Part shown: positions 40,336-48,677 of the stretch, piece after piece
Numbering within the stretch: position 1 is the stretch's first letter
Layout: the number at the start of each line of letters is the position of its first letter
Origin: a bacterium
Lineage (GTDB): Bacteria; Patescibacteria; Microgenomatia; UBA1400; UBA12108
DNA: 64,000 nt
Direction: 5' to 3'
Assembly: GCA_021788365.1 (NCBI GenBank)
Contig: JAJYKS010000002.1
Span: 100,918-164,917 of the forward strand
Program-made: the position numbers and the translations under genes
Notes under the pieces: generated by a model
Database searches by the model: none
What the model was told of the DNA's origin: nothing
What the model saw: only the letters and a program-made list of their open reading frames with translations

Positions 40336-40928
40336 AGTTGCTTAAAATATCATTGCTCCTGCTAAGCTTTATTGCGCTCTTTTTTGGACACAGTCCGTTA
40401 GTCTACGCACAAGTGATGATGGGGCGATTTACTTCTCCTAATCCTTCAGAGCCTTCTTCTATATCTTCAACAGTAAAAGATGAGGCAGATGGAAAAGTCA
40501 TATATGAGCTACTACAGTCCAAACAAAAATCATGCAAAGATCTCTCTGATGATGACTTTGATGTCTTAGGTGACTACTTTATGAGTCAGCGGGTAGGGAA
40601 TACCCAAACGCATGACTCAATGAATACCATGATGGGAAACATGATGGGCGAAGACGGCGAGAAACAGATGCACATTTCACTGGGTAAACGCTTGAGCGGC
40701 TGTATTGCGGATGCACCTCTTCCAGCTCAAGGCACAAACTTTTTGCCAATGATGGGACTTGGCGGAATGATGAACGGTGGCATAAACAACTGGGGTGATC
40801 GGAGTTCTATGATGGGTTTTGGTTCATCTGGTTCACTCTTAGAATCTGTCATATTAATTCTGGTTGTCATCTTCCTTGTTTTGGGAATTATCTATTTCTG
40901 GAAAGAAATCAATCGAAAAAAGAAGTAG
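40332..40928 (+). CDS. Secreted methionine-rich protein
   Basis: A 198-residue protein with a signal peptide ending VYAQ (~27), an extracytoplasmic domain holding two cysteines (KSCKDL, SGCIAD), repeated methionine clusters (MNTMMGNMMG, LPMMGLGGMMNGG, SSMMGFG), and a C-terminal membrane helix (~170-190). Methionine clusters of this kind bind copper(I). Not assigned to a named family. It sits between a CopB-like pump and another ATPase. Confidence 0.65.
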   Translation: MKLLKISLLLLSFIALFFGHSPLVYAQVMMGRFTSPNPSEPSSISSTVKDEADGKVIYELLQSKQKSCKDLSDDDFDVLGDYFMSQRVGNTQTHDSMNTMMGNMMGEDGEKQMHISLGKRLSGCIADAPLPAQGTNFLPMMGLGGMMNGGINNWGDRSSMMGFGSSGSLLESVILILVVIFLVLGIIYFWKEINRKKK

Positions 40929-40970
40929 TGTGCCTTATTTCATGAAGTCGCAATATCGTACAATATAGAC

Positions 40971-42866
40971 ATGCTCATCATAGAAATTTTTAAAGAAACC
41001 AAGTTTAGGCGCTTAGTTGCAACCCTTCTTCTTATTATTCCACTTGAAATTTTATCTCTTTTTTCAATCCATTTACCGAAATTTGTGGAGTACCCGTTAT
41101 TTGCCGCAGTCATTTTTATCTATGGTAAAGACGTCATTCTTGGTGGTTTGCATAGTTTGATTCGGCTCAAATTTTCCAACATTAACCTTCTCATGACTAT
41201 CTCCACTTTTGGTGCCCTCTTTTTAGGAGAGCTCGAGGAAGCAGCTATCATTATTGTTCTCTTTGCCATCAGTGAGGCGCTTGAGGAATTTGGCATTACC
41301 AAAAGTCAGAATGCCCTTGAAGAGCTAGTAGAACAGACTCCCAAAACAGCTTTATTGAAAGGACAGGAAACCAAAACATCAATAGAAAATATCTCATTCG
41401 ATGATGTTGTGATTGTCAAACCTGGAGACTATATTCCTCTGGACGGCATTGTAGTTAAAGGTAAGTCTTTGGTGGACGAGAGCAGTATTACCGGCGAACC
41501 GCTTCCTAAGAGTAAATATAGTGGTGAAGTGGTATATGCCGGAACTCTTAATAGTCAAGGCTACTTGGAAATTAAGGTCACCAAAACCTCAAAGGATTCT
41601 ACGTTAGCCAAAATTGTTGATCTGACATTTCAAGCTGCCGAAAGAAAGTCTCAGGCCGCTACGTTCATTGAAAAATTTGCTTCATATTACACTCCTGCTG
41701 TCCTGGTTGTTGCAGCCTTGTTGGTTGTTATACCGGTAGTATTTTTTGCTCAGCCATTTACTCCCTGGTTTACCCAAAGCCTGACTCTACTTCTTATCGC
41801 CTGTCCGTGTGCTCTGGTTATATCTACTCCAATTACAATATTTTCCGCTATCGGGAATGCAACAAGACGGGGTGTTCTTATCAAAGGAGGTCAATTTTTA
41901 GAGGAAATGGGAAGAATAAAGGCAATCGCCTTTGACAAAACACGAACATTAACAAAAGGAGAACCTGTGGTTTCTGATGTCATACCGTTAAACGGATATT
42001 CCAAAGGGGAGCTACTGGCATGCGTAGCTGGCGCAGAAGCATTCTCCGAACACCCGATTGCCAAAAGCATTATTGACATCTCTAAGAATTTTCCGGATAT
42101 CAAAGACCATCAGTACGCCAACTTTAAAGCTATTATAGGAAAGGGTATCACCGGTGAATGTATGGTCTGCGTAGATAAACATCACTGCATCGGCACGTTA
42201 CAGTTCGTGATGGAAGAGCACAAAGTAGATGAGCGCGTCATAAAAATTGTTGAGGAATTTGAAAAAGAAGGCAAAACGACCATAATTGTCAGCGACGATA
42301 AAAAGCTTGAAGGTATTATTGGGATTGTTGATGAGATCAGATCGGAAAGCACATCTGCAATAAAAGAATTACATACGCTTGGACTTAAAACTGCAATCCT
42401 AACCGGAGATAATGCATCGGCGGCTTCATATGTGGCAAACGCAGTTAATATAGATGAAGTTCATGCGAAGCTCTTGCCTGATGAAAAAGTTATCCAACTG
42501 AAAAATTTAGTTACGAAATACAAAGATGTGGCAATGGTCGGTGATGGAGTAAATGATGCTCCGTCACTCTCTACTGCATCTGTTGGAATAGCTATGGGGG
42601 CTATTGGCTCCGAAGTAGCAGTTGAAAACGCCGACATAGCGCTTATGAACAATAACCTAAATCTCATTCCGTTTCTGGTAAAATTAGGCCGAGCTTCCGG
42701 TAATACCATCCGAATGAATGTCTCTCTGGCCATAGCAGTTAAAGCTGTTTTTCTTTTATTGGCGCTCTTAGGGAAAAGTAATCTGGCTTTGGCTATATTC
42801 GCAGATGTAGGTGTTGCCGTGATCGTTGTTATAAACGGTTTAAGTCTCTTGAATTATTCCCCATAA
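40971..42866 (+). CDS. P1B ATPase lacking HMA, with variant DKTRTLT site
   Basis: A 631-residue pump of the ZntA/CadA/ZosA type with no N-terminal metal-binding domain and eight helices expected. Motifs: SSITGE (the actuator TGES reads TGEP), ACPCALVIS, and GDGVNDAP. The phosphorylation signature reads D322-K-T-R325-T-L-T instead of DKTGTLT (CGA against GGA). I recall arginine at this place in some Bacillus-type transporters, so it may be tolerated. Its -10 is likely TACAAT at 40959. Substrate: zinc, cadmium or iron-like ions are possible. Confidence 0.88.
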   Translation: MLIIEIFKETKFRRLVATLLLIIPLEILSLFSIHLPKFVEYPLFAAVIFIYGKDVILGGLHSLIRLKFSNINLLMTISTFGALFLGELEEAAIIIVLFAISEALEEFGITKSQNALEELVEQTPKTALLKGQETKTSIENISFDDVVIVKPGDYIPLDGIVVKGKSLVDESSITGEPLPKSKYSGEVVYAGTLNSQGYLEIKVTKTSKDSTLAKIVDLTFQAAERKSQAATFIEKFASYYTPAVLVVAALLVVIPVVFFAQPFTPWFTQSLTLLLIACPCALVISTPITIFSAIGNATRRGVLIKGGQFLEEMGRIKAIAFDKTRTLTKGEPVVSDVIPLNGYSKGELLACVAGAEAFSEHPIAKSIIDISKNFPDIKDHQYANFKAIIGKGITGECMVCVDKHHCIGTLQFVMEEHKVDERVIKIVEEFEKEGKTTIIVSDDKKLEGIIGIVDEIRSESTSAIKELHTLGLKTAILTGDNASAASYVANAVNIDEVHAKLLPDEKVIQLKNLVTKYKDVAMVGDGVNDAPSLSTASVGIAMGAIGSEVAVENADIALMNNNLNLIPFLVKLGRASGNTIRMNVSLAIAVKAVFLLLALLGKSNLALAIFADVGVAVIVVINGLSLLNYSP

Positions 42867-42901
42867 TCTTCATAAAATCTTAATATCTGTTTTTGTATGC
42901 T
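42867..42901 (+). promoter_or_regulatory. Response-regulator box and promoter of the HMA-TauE gene
   Basis: CTTCAT (42868) and CTTAAT (42879) are 11 bp apart. The 21 bases from 42867 are identical to 27396-27416. A TATGCT -10 (42896-42901) starts 28 bp after the first repeat. The ATG at 42908 follows by seven bases, again leaderless. Confidence 0.6.
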
Positions 42902-42907
42902 TTGATA

Positions 42908-44716
42908 ATGAAAACACAAAAAGTTCATATCAAAGGCATGCACTGTCGGTCGTGCGAAATCCTCATTGAGGATGAATTAAAACAAATTTCCGGGGTTAAA
43001 GGTGTCAACGTAAACCATCAAACAGGAATTGCAGACATAGAATGCGAGTGTGAACTGAACAGTGATGAGGTAAAGGTAGCTATAGAAAAAGCGGGTTATA
43101 CTATTGGTGAGGACGGTAAAATTCATTTTTTCTCACGCAATCACCGTGATTATATTGATGTCGGCATCGCCTTCTTTATTGCCACAGCATTATTTTTAAT
43201 AGCTAAATCTCTGGGACTTTTTGACCTTAGTAAATCTATCTCAGGGAGTTATTCAAGTCTCCCGATCGTTTTCCTCGTTGGCTTAACTGCAGGGGTATCA
43301 ACATGTATGGCACTAGTTGGTGGATTGGTCCTCGGAGCTTCAGCACGTTTTTCAGCGCAATTCCCCAATGCAACCGGCATGGAAAAATTCAAACCACACC
43401 TGTTTTTTAATCTTGGCAGAATCGCTTCATATACTATTCTCGGGGGAGTTATTGGACTTGCCGGATCATTCATTCAGTTATCGACCTCCGTACTAGGTCT
43501 ATTAACAGTAGCTGTTGGACTCGTCATGATGCTACTCGGAGGCCAACTCATCGACATCTTTCCAGTCCTCAAAAAGGTCTCATTCACCTTGCCAAAAGGA
43601 ATATCAAGAGCACTGGGTATTCAGGAGAAAACTCAGCTTGAGTACAGCAATAAAAATGCTGCCATCATGGGTGCATCGACATTTTTTCTTCCCTGTGGTT
43701 TCACTCAGGCAATGCAACTGTTTGCCATGAGCACCGGAAGTCCAGTACAGGGAGCCTTAACTATGGGTGTTTTTGCCTTGGGCACAGCACCTGGCCTACT
43801 CGGTGTTGGCGGGTTATCGGCAGCTGTGAAAGGTAACTCTGCAAAGTTATTTTTCAAAACAGCCGGTGTTGTCGTTATTATGCTGGCGTTCTTTAATGTC
43901 TCAAACGGCCTTAACTTACTTGGTGTTCCTCAAGTGCTCGGAGCGATTACGGCAAATACAAGTGCTCCAAATTCTAGCTACGATCCGAATGTCACCATCG
44001 TAAATGGTGTTCAGGTAGTTCGAATGACACAGGATTCTTCCGGATATTCACCAAATAAGTTTACGATCAAAAATAATGTTCCAGTCAAATGGATTGTAAC
44101 ATCAAAAGATGTCTTTACCTGCGCCAGCAGTATTGTGTCTCAACAACTTGATATTCGCAAGGGATTGGCATTGGGTGAAAATATATTTGAATTTACTCCA
44201 ACTCAAACAGGTACTATTCGTTTTTCATGCTCAATGGGTATGTATAACGGATCATTCATAGTGGTTGATGATGCGGGTGCAACAAACTTCACACCGCTGC
44301 AGGAAAAAGCACCAATCGTACAAAACCAACCTGTTTCCGGTGCCGGTGCTTCATGTAGCGCTAACGGTGGAGGATGTGGATGCGGCGGAGGAACGAGAAA
44401 GCAGGTAACTACTTCCGCAGGAGAGACAAATACGCAAGGAACTGTTCAAATCTTGAAGGCAACCTATTCTTCTTTGAGCGATATAAAGCCAAATACTTTT
44501 ACTGTTAAAGCGAATCAACCAGTACGATTTGAAATTGACGCCACTGATGATGGTCAGGGGTGTATGGGGAGCGTGACTATTCCGAGGCTTACCAATAAAG
44601 TTGAAGTATTCTCCAAAGGTCAAAAGACCGTCTTTGAATTTACCCCTACGAGTACTGGTTCATTTCCTATCACCTGCGCAATGGGAATTCCGAGGGGACA
44701 AATACAAGTTAATTAA
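42908..44716 (+). CDS. HMA - TauE/SafE-like membrane - cupredoxin fusion protein
   Basis: A 602-residue multidomain protein. It has an HMA domain with GMHCRSCE (~9-16), six or more helices (~75-345) with a sulfite exporter/CcdA-like arrangement (AGVSTCMALVGG and FFLPCGFTQAMQ), then two tandem cupredoxin-like domains (~360-450 and ~505-600). The latter are separated by a cysteine-rich linker (NGGGCGCGGG) and end in CSMGMYNG and CAMGIPRG copper-loop motifs. It probably moves copper or electrons across the membrane. I chose the ATG at 42908; the frame opens with TTG at 42893. CopZ and CopA follow. Confidence 0.8.
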   Translation: MKTQKVHIKGMHCRSCEILIEDELKQISGVKGVNVNHQTGIADIECECELNSDEVKVAIEKAGYTIGEDGKIHFFSRNHRDYIDVGIAFFIATALFLIAKSLGLFDLSKSISGSYSSLPIVFLVGLTAGVSTCMALVGGLVLGASARFSAQFPNATGMEKFKPHLFFNLGRIASYTILGGVIGLAGSFIQLSTSVLGLLTVAVGLVMMLLGGQLIDIFPVLKKVSFTLPKGISRALGIQEKTQLEYSNKNAAIMGASTFFLPCGFTQAMQLFAMSTGSPVQGALTMGVFALGTAPGLLGVGGLSAAVKGNSAKLFFKTAGVVVIMLAFFNVSNGLNLLGVPQVLGAITANTSAPNSSYDPNVTIVNGVQVVRMTQDSSGYSPNKFTIKNNVPVKWIVTSKDVFTCASSIVSQQLDIRKGLALGENIFEFTPTQTGTIRFSCSMGMYNGSFIVVDDAGATNFTPLQEKAPIVQNQPVSGAGASCSANGGGCGCGGGTRKQVTTSAGETNTQGTVQILKATYSSLSDIKPNTFTVKANQPVRFEIDATDDGQGCMGSVTIPRLTNKVEVFSKGQKTVFEFTPTSTGSFPITCAMGIPRGQIQVN

Positions 44717-44726
44717 AGGAGGATTT

Positions 44727-44930
44727 ATGAATAAACAAACAATCACATTATCAGGCCTAACCTGCGCAGCCTGCAAAAAAATTACCGAAAAAAGAATTGG
44801 CGGACTGGATGGTGTTACAAAAGTTGAGACGACGGTTGAAACAGGTTTGGTTGCAATCGAAGCCAATAGGGAAATTTCTGCCCAAGAAATTATTACTGTA
44901 TTAAAAGACACACCTTATAAAATTATTTAA
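44727..44930 (+). CDS. copZ: CopZ-like copper chaperone
   Basis: A 67-residue single HMA domain (SGLTCAACKKITEKR, ~9-23) with no extensions. It would carry copper(I) to the pump encoded 10 bases downstream. AAAGGAGG lies seven bases before the ATG at 44727; the longer open frame starts inside the previous gene and is not used. Confidence 0.85.
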   Translation: MNKQTITLSGLTCAACKKITEKRIGGLDGVTKVETTVETGLVAIEANREISAQEIITVLKDTPYKII

Positions 44931-44940
44931 CAAAAAAACT

Positions 44941-47900
44941 ATGAACAGAACAATCGACTTAGATATTAAAGGCATGCACTGCCAATCATGCGAAATGCTG
45001 ATTAAAGACGAACTTACGGCTCTTCCAGGTATTAAAGAAGTGAGTGTTGACCACAAGGCTGGTAAAGCCACAATTATTACAACCAACGGTCAGGTAACAG
45101 AGCAAACAATTATAGATGCTGTCAAAAGTGCTGGCTACCAAAGCCAGATTGTCCGAAAAGATAATCCTACCAATAGCCATTCGCTGATGACAAAAGAGCT
45201 CTTTGAACAACAAGTAAAACCACTTTTTGTGCTTCCTCCGGAGATAGAGATTGACGGAAAAGTTGGTCAAGATGAAGAGGGTCAATGGACCATTAAAGGA
45301 ATATTACGTTTCGGATCGGCACAAAAGTCCCCGTCTACACAGACAGTGACCTCCGACAGTATTATCTCAGCAGGCTCAGCAACAGGTAAAACAGAGCGCG
45401 CGAGTCTCGTCATTTCAGGCATGCATTGCTCCTCTTGTGCTGCAATTATTGAACGTCAATTAAAAAAAGTCCCAGGTGTTTCTGAAGCCAAAGTTAATTT
45501 CGCTTCAGAAAAAGCTTCAATTCTTTACGACACTGCGTCAGCCAAAGCTGACGATCTTATAAAAGCAGTAGAAAAAGCAGGATACAAAGGAATGCTTGCA
45601 AGCTCTGAAGACTCTCAAGCTCAAACCAAACGTCAACTATCGGAAATTAAAGGGCAATGGAAAAAATTTCTATTCAGCCTTGTTCTCTCATCACCGATGA
45701 TTTACTTCATGTTCTTAGATTTCTTTAATTTCTTACCGGGAGGAAAGACGTTACTTCCCTATATTGGAATTATTTCCTTCATCTTAGCAACGCCTGTACA
45801 GTTTATTAGCGGCGCAAGTTTCTATAAAGGCATGATATCAGCACTCAAGATGCGGACGTTTAATATGGATAGTCTGATTGCTATTGGGACATCAGTTGCC
45901 TATTTCTACAGTGTCGCCAACTTTTTTTCCTTTTATAGCGCAACTGGTTCTCTGATTGGATTAAACGGCGCTAAAATACCAGAATTGTATTTCGAAACCG
46001 CCGCGTTCCTTATAACTTTCGTTATCTTGGGTAAATATCTTGAAGCAAAAGCCAAAGGCAGAACCGGCGAAGCTATCAAAAAACTCATGGGTCTACAGGC
46101 AAAAACCGCCAGAGTTATCAGAAACGGGGAAACTCTGGATATCCCGACGGACCAAGTGGTGAAAAACGATATCATTGTGGTGCGTCCAGGCGAAAAAGTA
46201 CCAGTCGATGGCGTCATAATCAAGGGGGCATCATCTATTGATGAGTCCATGATCACCGGCGAAAGTATGCCGTGCGAAAAACATGTTGACGATATGGTAA
46301 TTGGTGGCACAATCAATAAAGTCGGCAGCTTTGAGTTCATGGCAACGAGAATTGGCTCGGAAACGACTCTTTCGCAAATCATCCGCCTTGTGGAAGACGC
46401 ACAAGGATCGAAGGCGCCTATTCAGGCAGTTGCCGATCGTATTTCAGCGTTCTTCGTTCCTGGAGTCATTACCATTGCGGCACTCACATTTGTCGTCTGG
46501 TACTTCTTCTTGGGAGCACCACTCTCATTTGCGCTTATGGCCTTTACGGCCGTAATCGTCATTGCGTGTCCCTGTGCCCTTGGATTGGCTACACCGACCG
46601 CCATTATGGTCGGCACAGGTGTCGGAGCCGAACATGGAATTTTAGTCAAAGGCGGAGAACCACTGGAGAGTGCCAGCAAAATCAATACCATCGTTTTTGA
46701 TAAAACCGGTACGATTACCAAGGGCAAACCGGAAGTCACCGATGTTGAGGATGTAGGTTCCATGGACGAGGAAGAAGTGCTCACTATTTCAGCAAGTTTG
46801 GAGAAGCAGTCGGAACATCCACTTGCCGAGGCCATCTATTCCTACGCACAGGAAGAGAGAGTTGTTCTCAGTGATGTTGATAAGTTTGCAGCAATACCTG
46901 GACATGGAGTCAAAGGCACGATCGGTAAAACCGAGTATTATTTTGGCAACCGTAAGCTCATAACAGAAACCCTCAGTCTGGAAGTCGGGAAATTCGAACG
47001 CAAACTAACCCGGATGGAAGAGCAGGGAAAGACCGCTATGATTTTGGCAACCAAAAAAGAAATCTTGGGGCTCATTGGGGTAGCTGATACGGTTAAGGAA
47101 ACCTCTCGTGAGGCCGTAGAGATGCTTACCAAGATGGGTATCGAGGTTTGGATGATCACCGGCGACAATACCCGCACCGCCAAAGCTATAGCCGCTCAAG
47201 TCGGAATAACCAACGTTCTTGCTGAGGTCTTACCTCAGGACAAAGCCAATGAGGTGAAAAAACTTCAGGATGCTGGCAAGAAAGTAGCCATGGTTGGCGA
47301 TGGTATCAACGACGCTCCTGCCCTAGCACAGGCTGATCTTGGTATTGCCATGGGGTCAGGCACTGATGTAGCCATGGAAGCAGGCGGAATTGTCATTATA
47401 AAGAACGATCTGCGAGATGTCGTACACGCTCTGGAACTATCAAAAACGACAGTGCAAAAAATACAACAGAATATGTTTTTTGCATTATTTTACAACGTGA
47501 TTGGCATCCCAATTGCAGCACGGATATTCTCATTCGTCGGATTAGTACTCAAACCAGAGCTCGCTGGTCTTGCCATGGCGTTAAGCTCTGTATCTGTGGT
47601 CGGTAATTCGTTATTGCTGCGCAAATATAAGCCAGGCAAAAAGAACTATCTTTCCATGTTTGCTCCGGCAATCATGATGATTGCGTTTACCGTTCTATTT
47701 ATCGAATTTGCCCGGTTTAGCTCAACTATGGCAGCACCAGCTAAGATGGATATTAAAGAAAAAACAAGCCAAGTGCTGATTAATAAAAATGTGATCATCG
47801 CTAAAACTTCTGAAGGCGTGGAAAAGAAGTTCTATATGGTCGATGCCAAGGCTTCAAAAGACCTAGCTAATAAACTTCCAATAGACGGTTTTAATATCGT

Positions 47901-48114
47901 CTATATCGGTGGAAAAAAATATCTTCCGGTATATATTGGCTATGATGAGGCGCAAGTCATGATAAAAGAAAAACTCTTTACTAAAGAAGGTGACACGATT
48001 TCGGACTTCTTTGGTAATGACGTAATTGTGTCCGGTATTTTAGCCAAGACAAATACCAGTCTAGATAATTATCATTTTGTTAAAGATGGATTTAAGATCG
48101 CTTCAGCAAAATAG
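44941..48114 (+). CDS. copA: Copper-exporting P1B ATPase with long C-terminal extension
   Basis: A 1,057-residue CopA-type pump. There are two HMA domains (GMHCQSC ~11-17; GMHCSSC ~160-166) separated by ~90 extra residues, then eight helices, TGES, CPC, DKTGTIT and GDGINDAP. After the last helix, about 130 residues (from ~925) form an unusual C-terminal domain (KNVIIAKTSEGVEKKFYMVDAK ... GGKKYLPVYIGYDEAQ) preceded by another hydrophobic stretch, so it probably lies outside the membrane. Its function is unknown to me. The gene closes the copper island. Confidence 0.93.
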   Translation: MNRTIDLDIKGMHCQSCEMLIKDELTALPGIKEVSVDHKAGKATIITTNGQVTEQTIIDAVKSAGYQSQIVRKDNPTNSHSLMTKELFEQQVKPLFVLPPEIEIDGKVGQDEEGQWTIKGILRFGSAQKSPSTQTVTSDSIISAGSATGKTERASLVISGMHCSSCAAIIERQLKKVPGVSEAKVNFASEKASILYDTASAKADDLIKAVEKAGYKGMLASSEDSQAQTKRQLSEIKGQWKKFLFSLVLSSPMIYFMFLDFFNFLPGGKTLLPYIGIISFILATPVQFISGASFYKGMISALKMRTFNMDSLIAIGTSVAYFYSVANFFSFYSATGSLIGLNGAKIPELYFETAAFLITFVILGKYLEAKAKGRTGEAIKKLMGLQAKTARVIRNGETLDIPTDQVVKNDIIVVRPGEKVPVDGVIIKGASSIDESMITGESMPCEKHVDDMVIGGTINKVGSFEFMATRIGSETTLSQIIRLVEDAQGSKAPIQAVADRISAFFVPGVITIAALTFVVWYFFLGAPLSFALMAFTAVIVIACPCALGLATPTAIMVGTGVGAEHGILVKGGEPLESASKINTIVFDKTGTITKGKPEVTDVEDVGSMDEEEVLTISASLEKQSEHPLAEAIYSYAQEERVVLSDVDKFAAIPGHGVKGTIGKTEYYFGNRKLITETLSLEVGKFERKLTRMEEQGKTAMILATKKEILGLIGVADTVKETSREAVEMLTKMGIEVWMITGDNTRTAKAIAAQVGITNVLAEVLPQDKANEVKKLQDAGKKVAMVGDGINDAPALAQADLGIAMGSGTDVAMEAGGIVIIKNDLRDVVHALELSKTTVQKIQQNMFFALFYNVIGIPIAARIFSFVGLVLKPELAGLAMALSSVSVVGNSLLLRKYKPGKKNYLSMFAPAIMMIAFTVLFIEFARFSSTMAAPAKMDIKEKTSQVLINKNVIIAKTSEGVEKKFYMVDAKASKDLANKLPIDGFNIVYIGGKKYLPVYIGYDEAQVMIKEKLFTKEGDTISDFFGNDVIVSGILAKTNTSLDNYHFVKDGFKIASAK

Positions 48115-48130
48115 AGTTTGTGAGAACAAC

Positions 48131-48184
48131 TCGATAGCTCGTTTCGGCAGTTACTGCAAATAACTGTGTCAGAACGAGCTATCT
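48131..48184. terminator. Long hairpin after copA
   Basis: GATAGCTCGTT pairs with AACGAGCTATC (11 pairs), with an inner CAGTTA/TAACTG helix. It lies just downstream of copA and has no T-run on the plus strand, so it may act as a barrier or processing hairpin rather than a classical terminator. Confidence 0.5.
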
Positions 48185-48186
48185 TG

Positions 48187-48259
48187 TTGACTTTGCCTCC
48201 GGTCTGTATCATAATCCGCTCAAGTTCAAAAGAGCTGCCCCTCCGATAGGGGCTTTTTT
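48187..48259 (+). promoter_or_regulatory. T4SS promoter followed by an intrinsic terminator
   Basis: TTGACT (48187-48192) and CATAAT (48210-48215) are 17 bp apart. A GCCCCT-ccgat-AGGGGC hairpin with six T residues (48237-48259) lies downstream of that promoter but upstream of virB2 (48315). It either ends read-through from copA or attenuates the transfer operon. Confidence 0.5.
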
Positions 48260-48314
48260 GTAGCTAAAAGCCTGCCGTCTATTAACAAATTATTTATTTG
48301 TAAGGAGGTGGGTT

Positions 48315-48650
48315 ATGAATAAAAAATTAATCACTATATCTTCACTAGCCATCATGGCGCTAGTATTTGCATCTCCAGCATACGCAGCAGCAGGTGACGT
48401 CACCAACGTTGAAACATTCATCAAGAGCATCATTCTCATTCTCGTTAAAATTGCTGGACTTGTCGCAGCCGGATTCTTTGTCTGGGGAGGGTTTGGATAT
48501 ATCACCAGTTCCGGAAATCCTGAAATGCTTGATCGTTCCAAGAAAACAATTTTGTACTCTGCAATCGGGCTTGCGGTTGTTCTTGGTGCGTTTGTTTTAA
48601 CAAATATCGTATCCGACTTGGCTACCGGTGCATTTGGTGCCACGCCGTAA
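48315..48650 (+). CDS. VirB2-like pilin
   Basis: A 111-residue protein: signal peptide ending in AYAAAG (~24-29) and two hydrophobic helices typical of TrbC/VirB2 pilins (KSIILILVKIAGLVAAGFFVWGG and TILYSAIGLAVVLGAFVLTNIV). It should form the conjugative pilus or channel lining. A strong AAGGAGGTG site precedes it. It leads the secretion operon. Confidence 0.85.
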   Translation: MNKKLITISSLAIMALVFASPAYAAAGDVTNVETFIKSIILILVKIAGLVAAGFFVWGGFGYITSSGNPEMLDRSKKTILYSAIGLAVVLGAFVLTNIVSDLATGAFGATP

Positions 48651-48677
48651 ATACAATTATGCACGAAAAAATACTTT

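Noticed and set aside
23845..42866. P1B ATPase motif changes as simple pseudogene decay
   Set aside because: All four frames are full length with every other catalytic motif intact, so decay is not the best explanation, though base errors cannot be excluded from one sequence.
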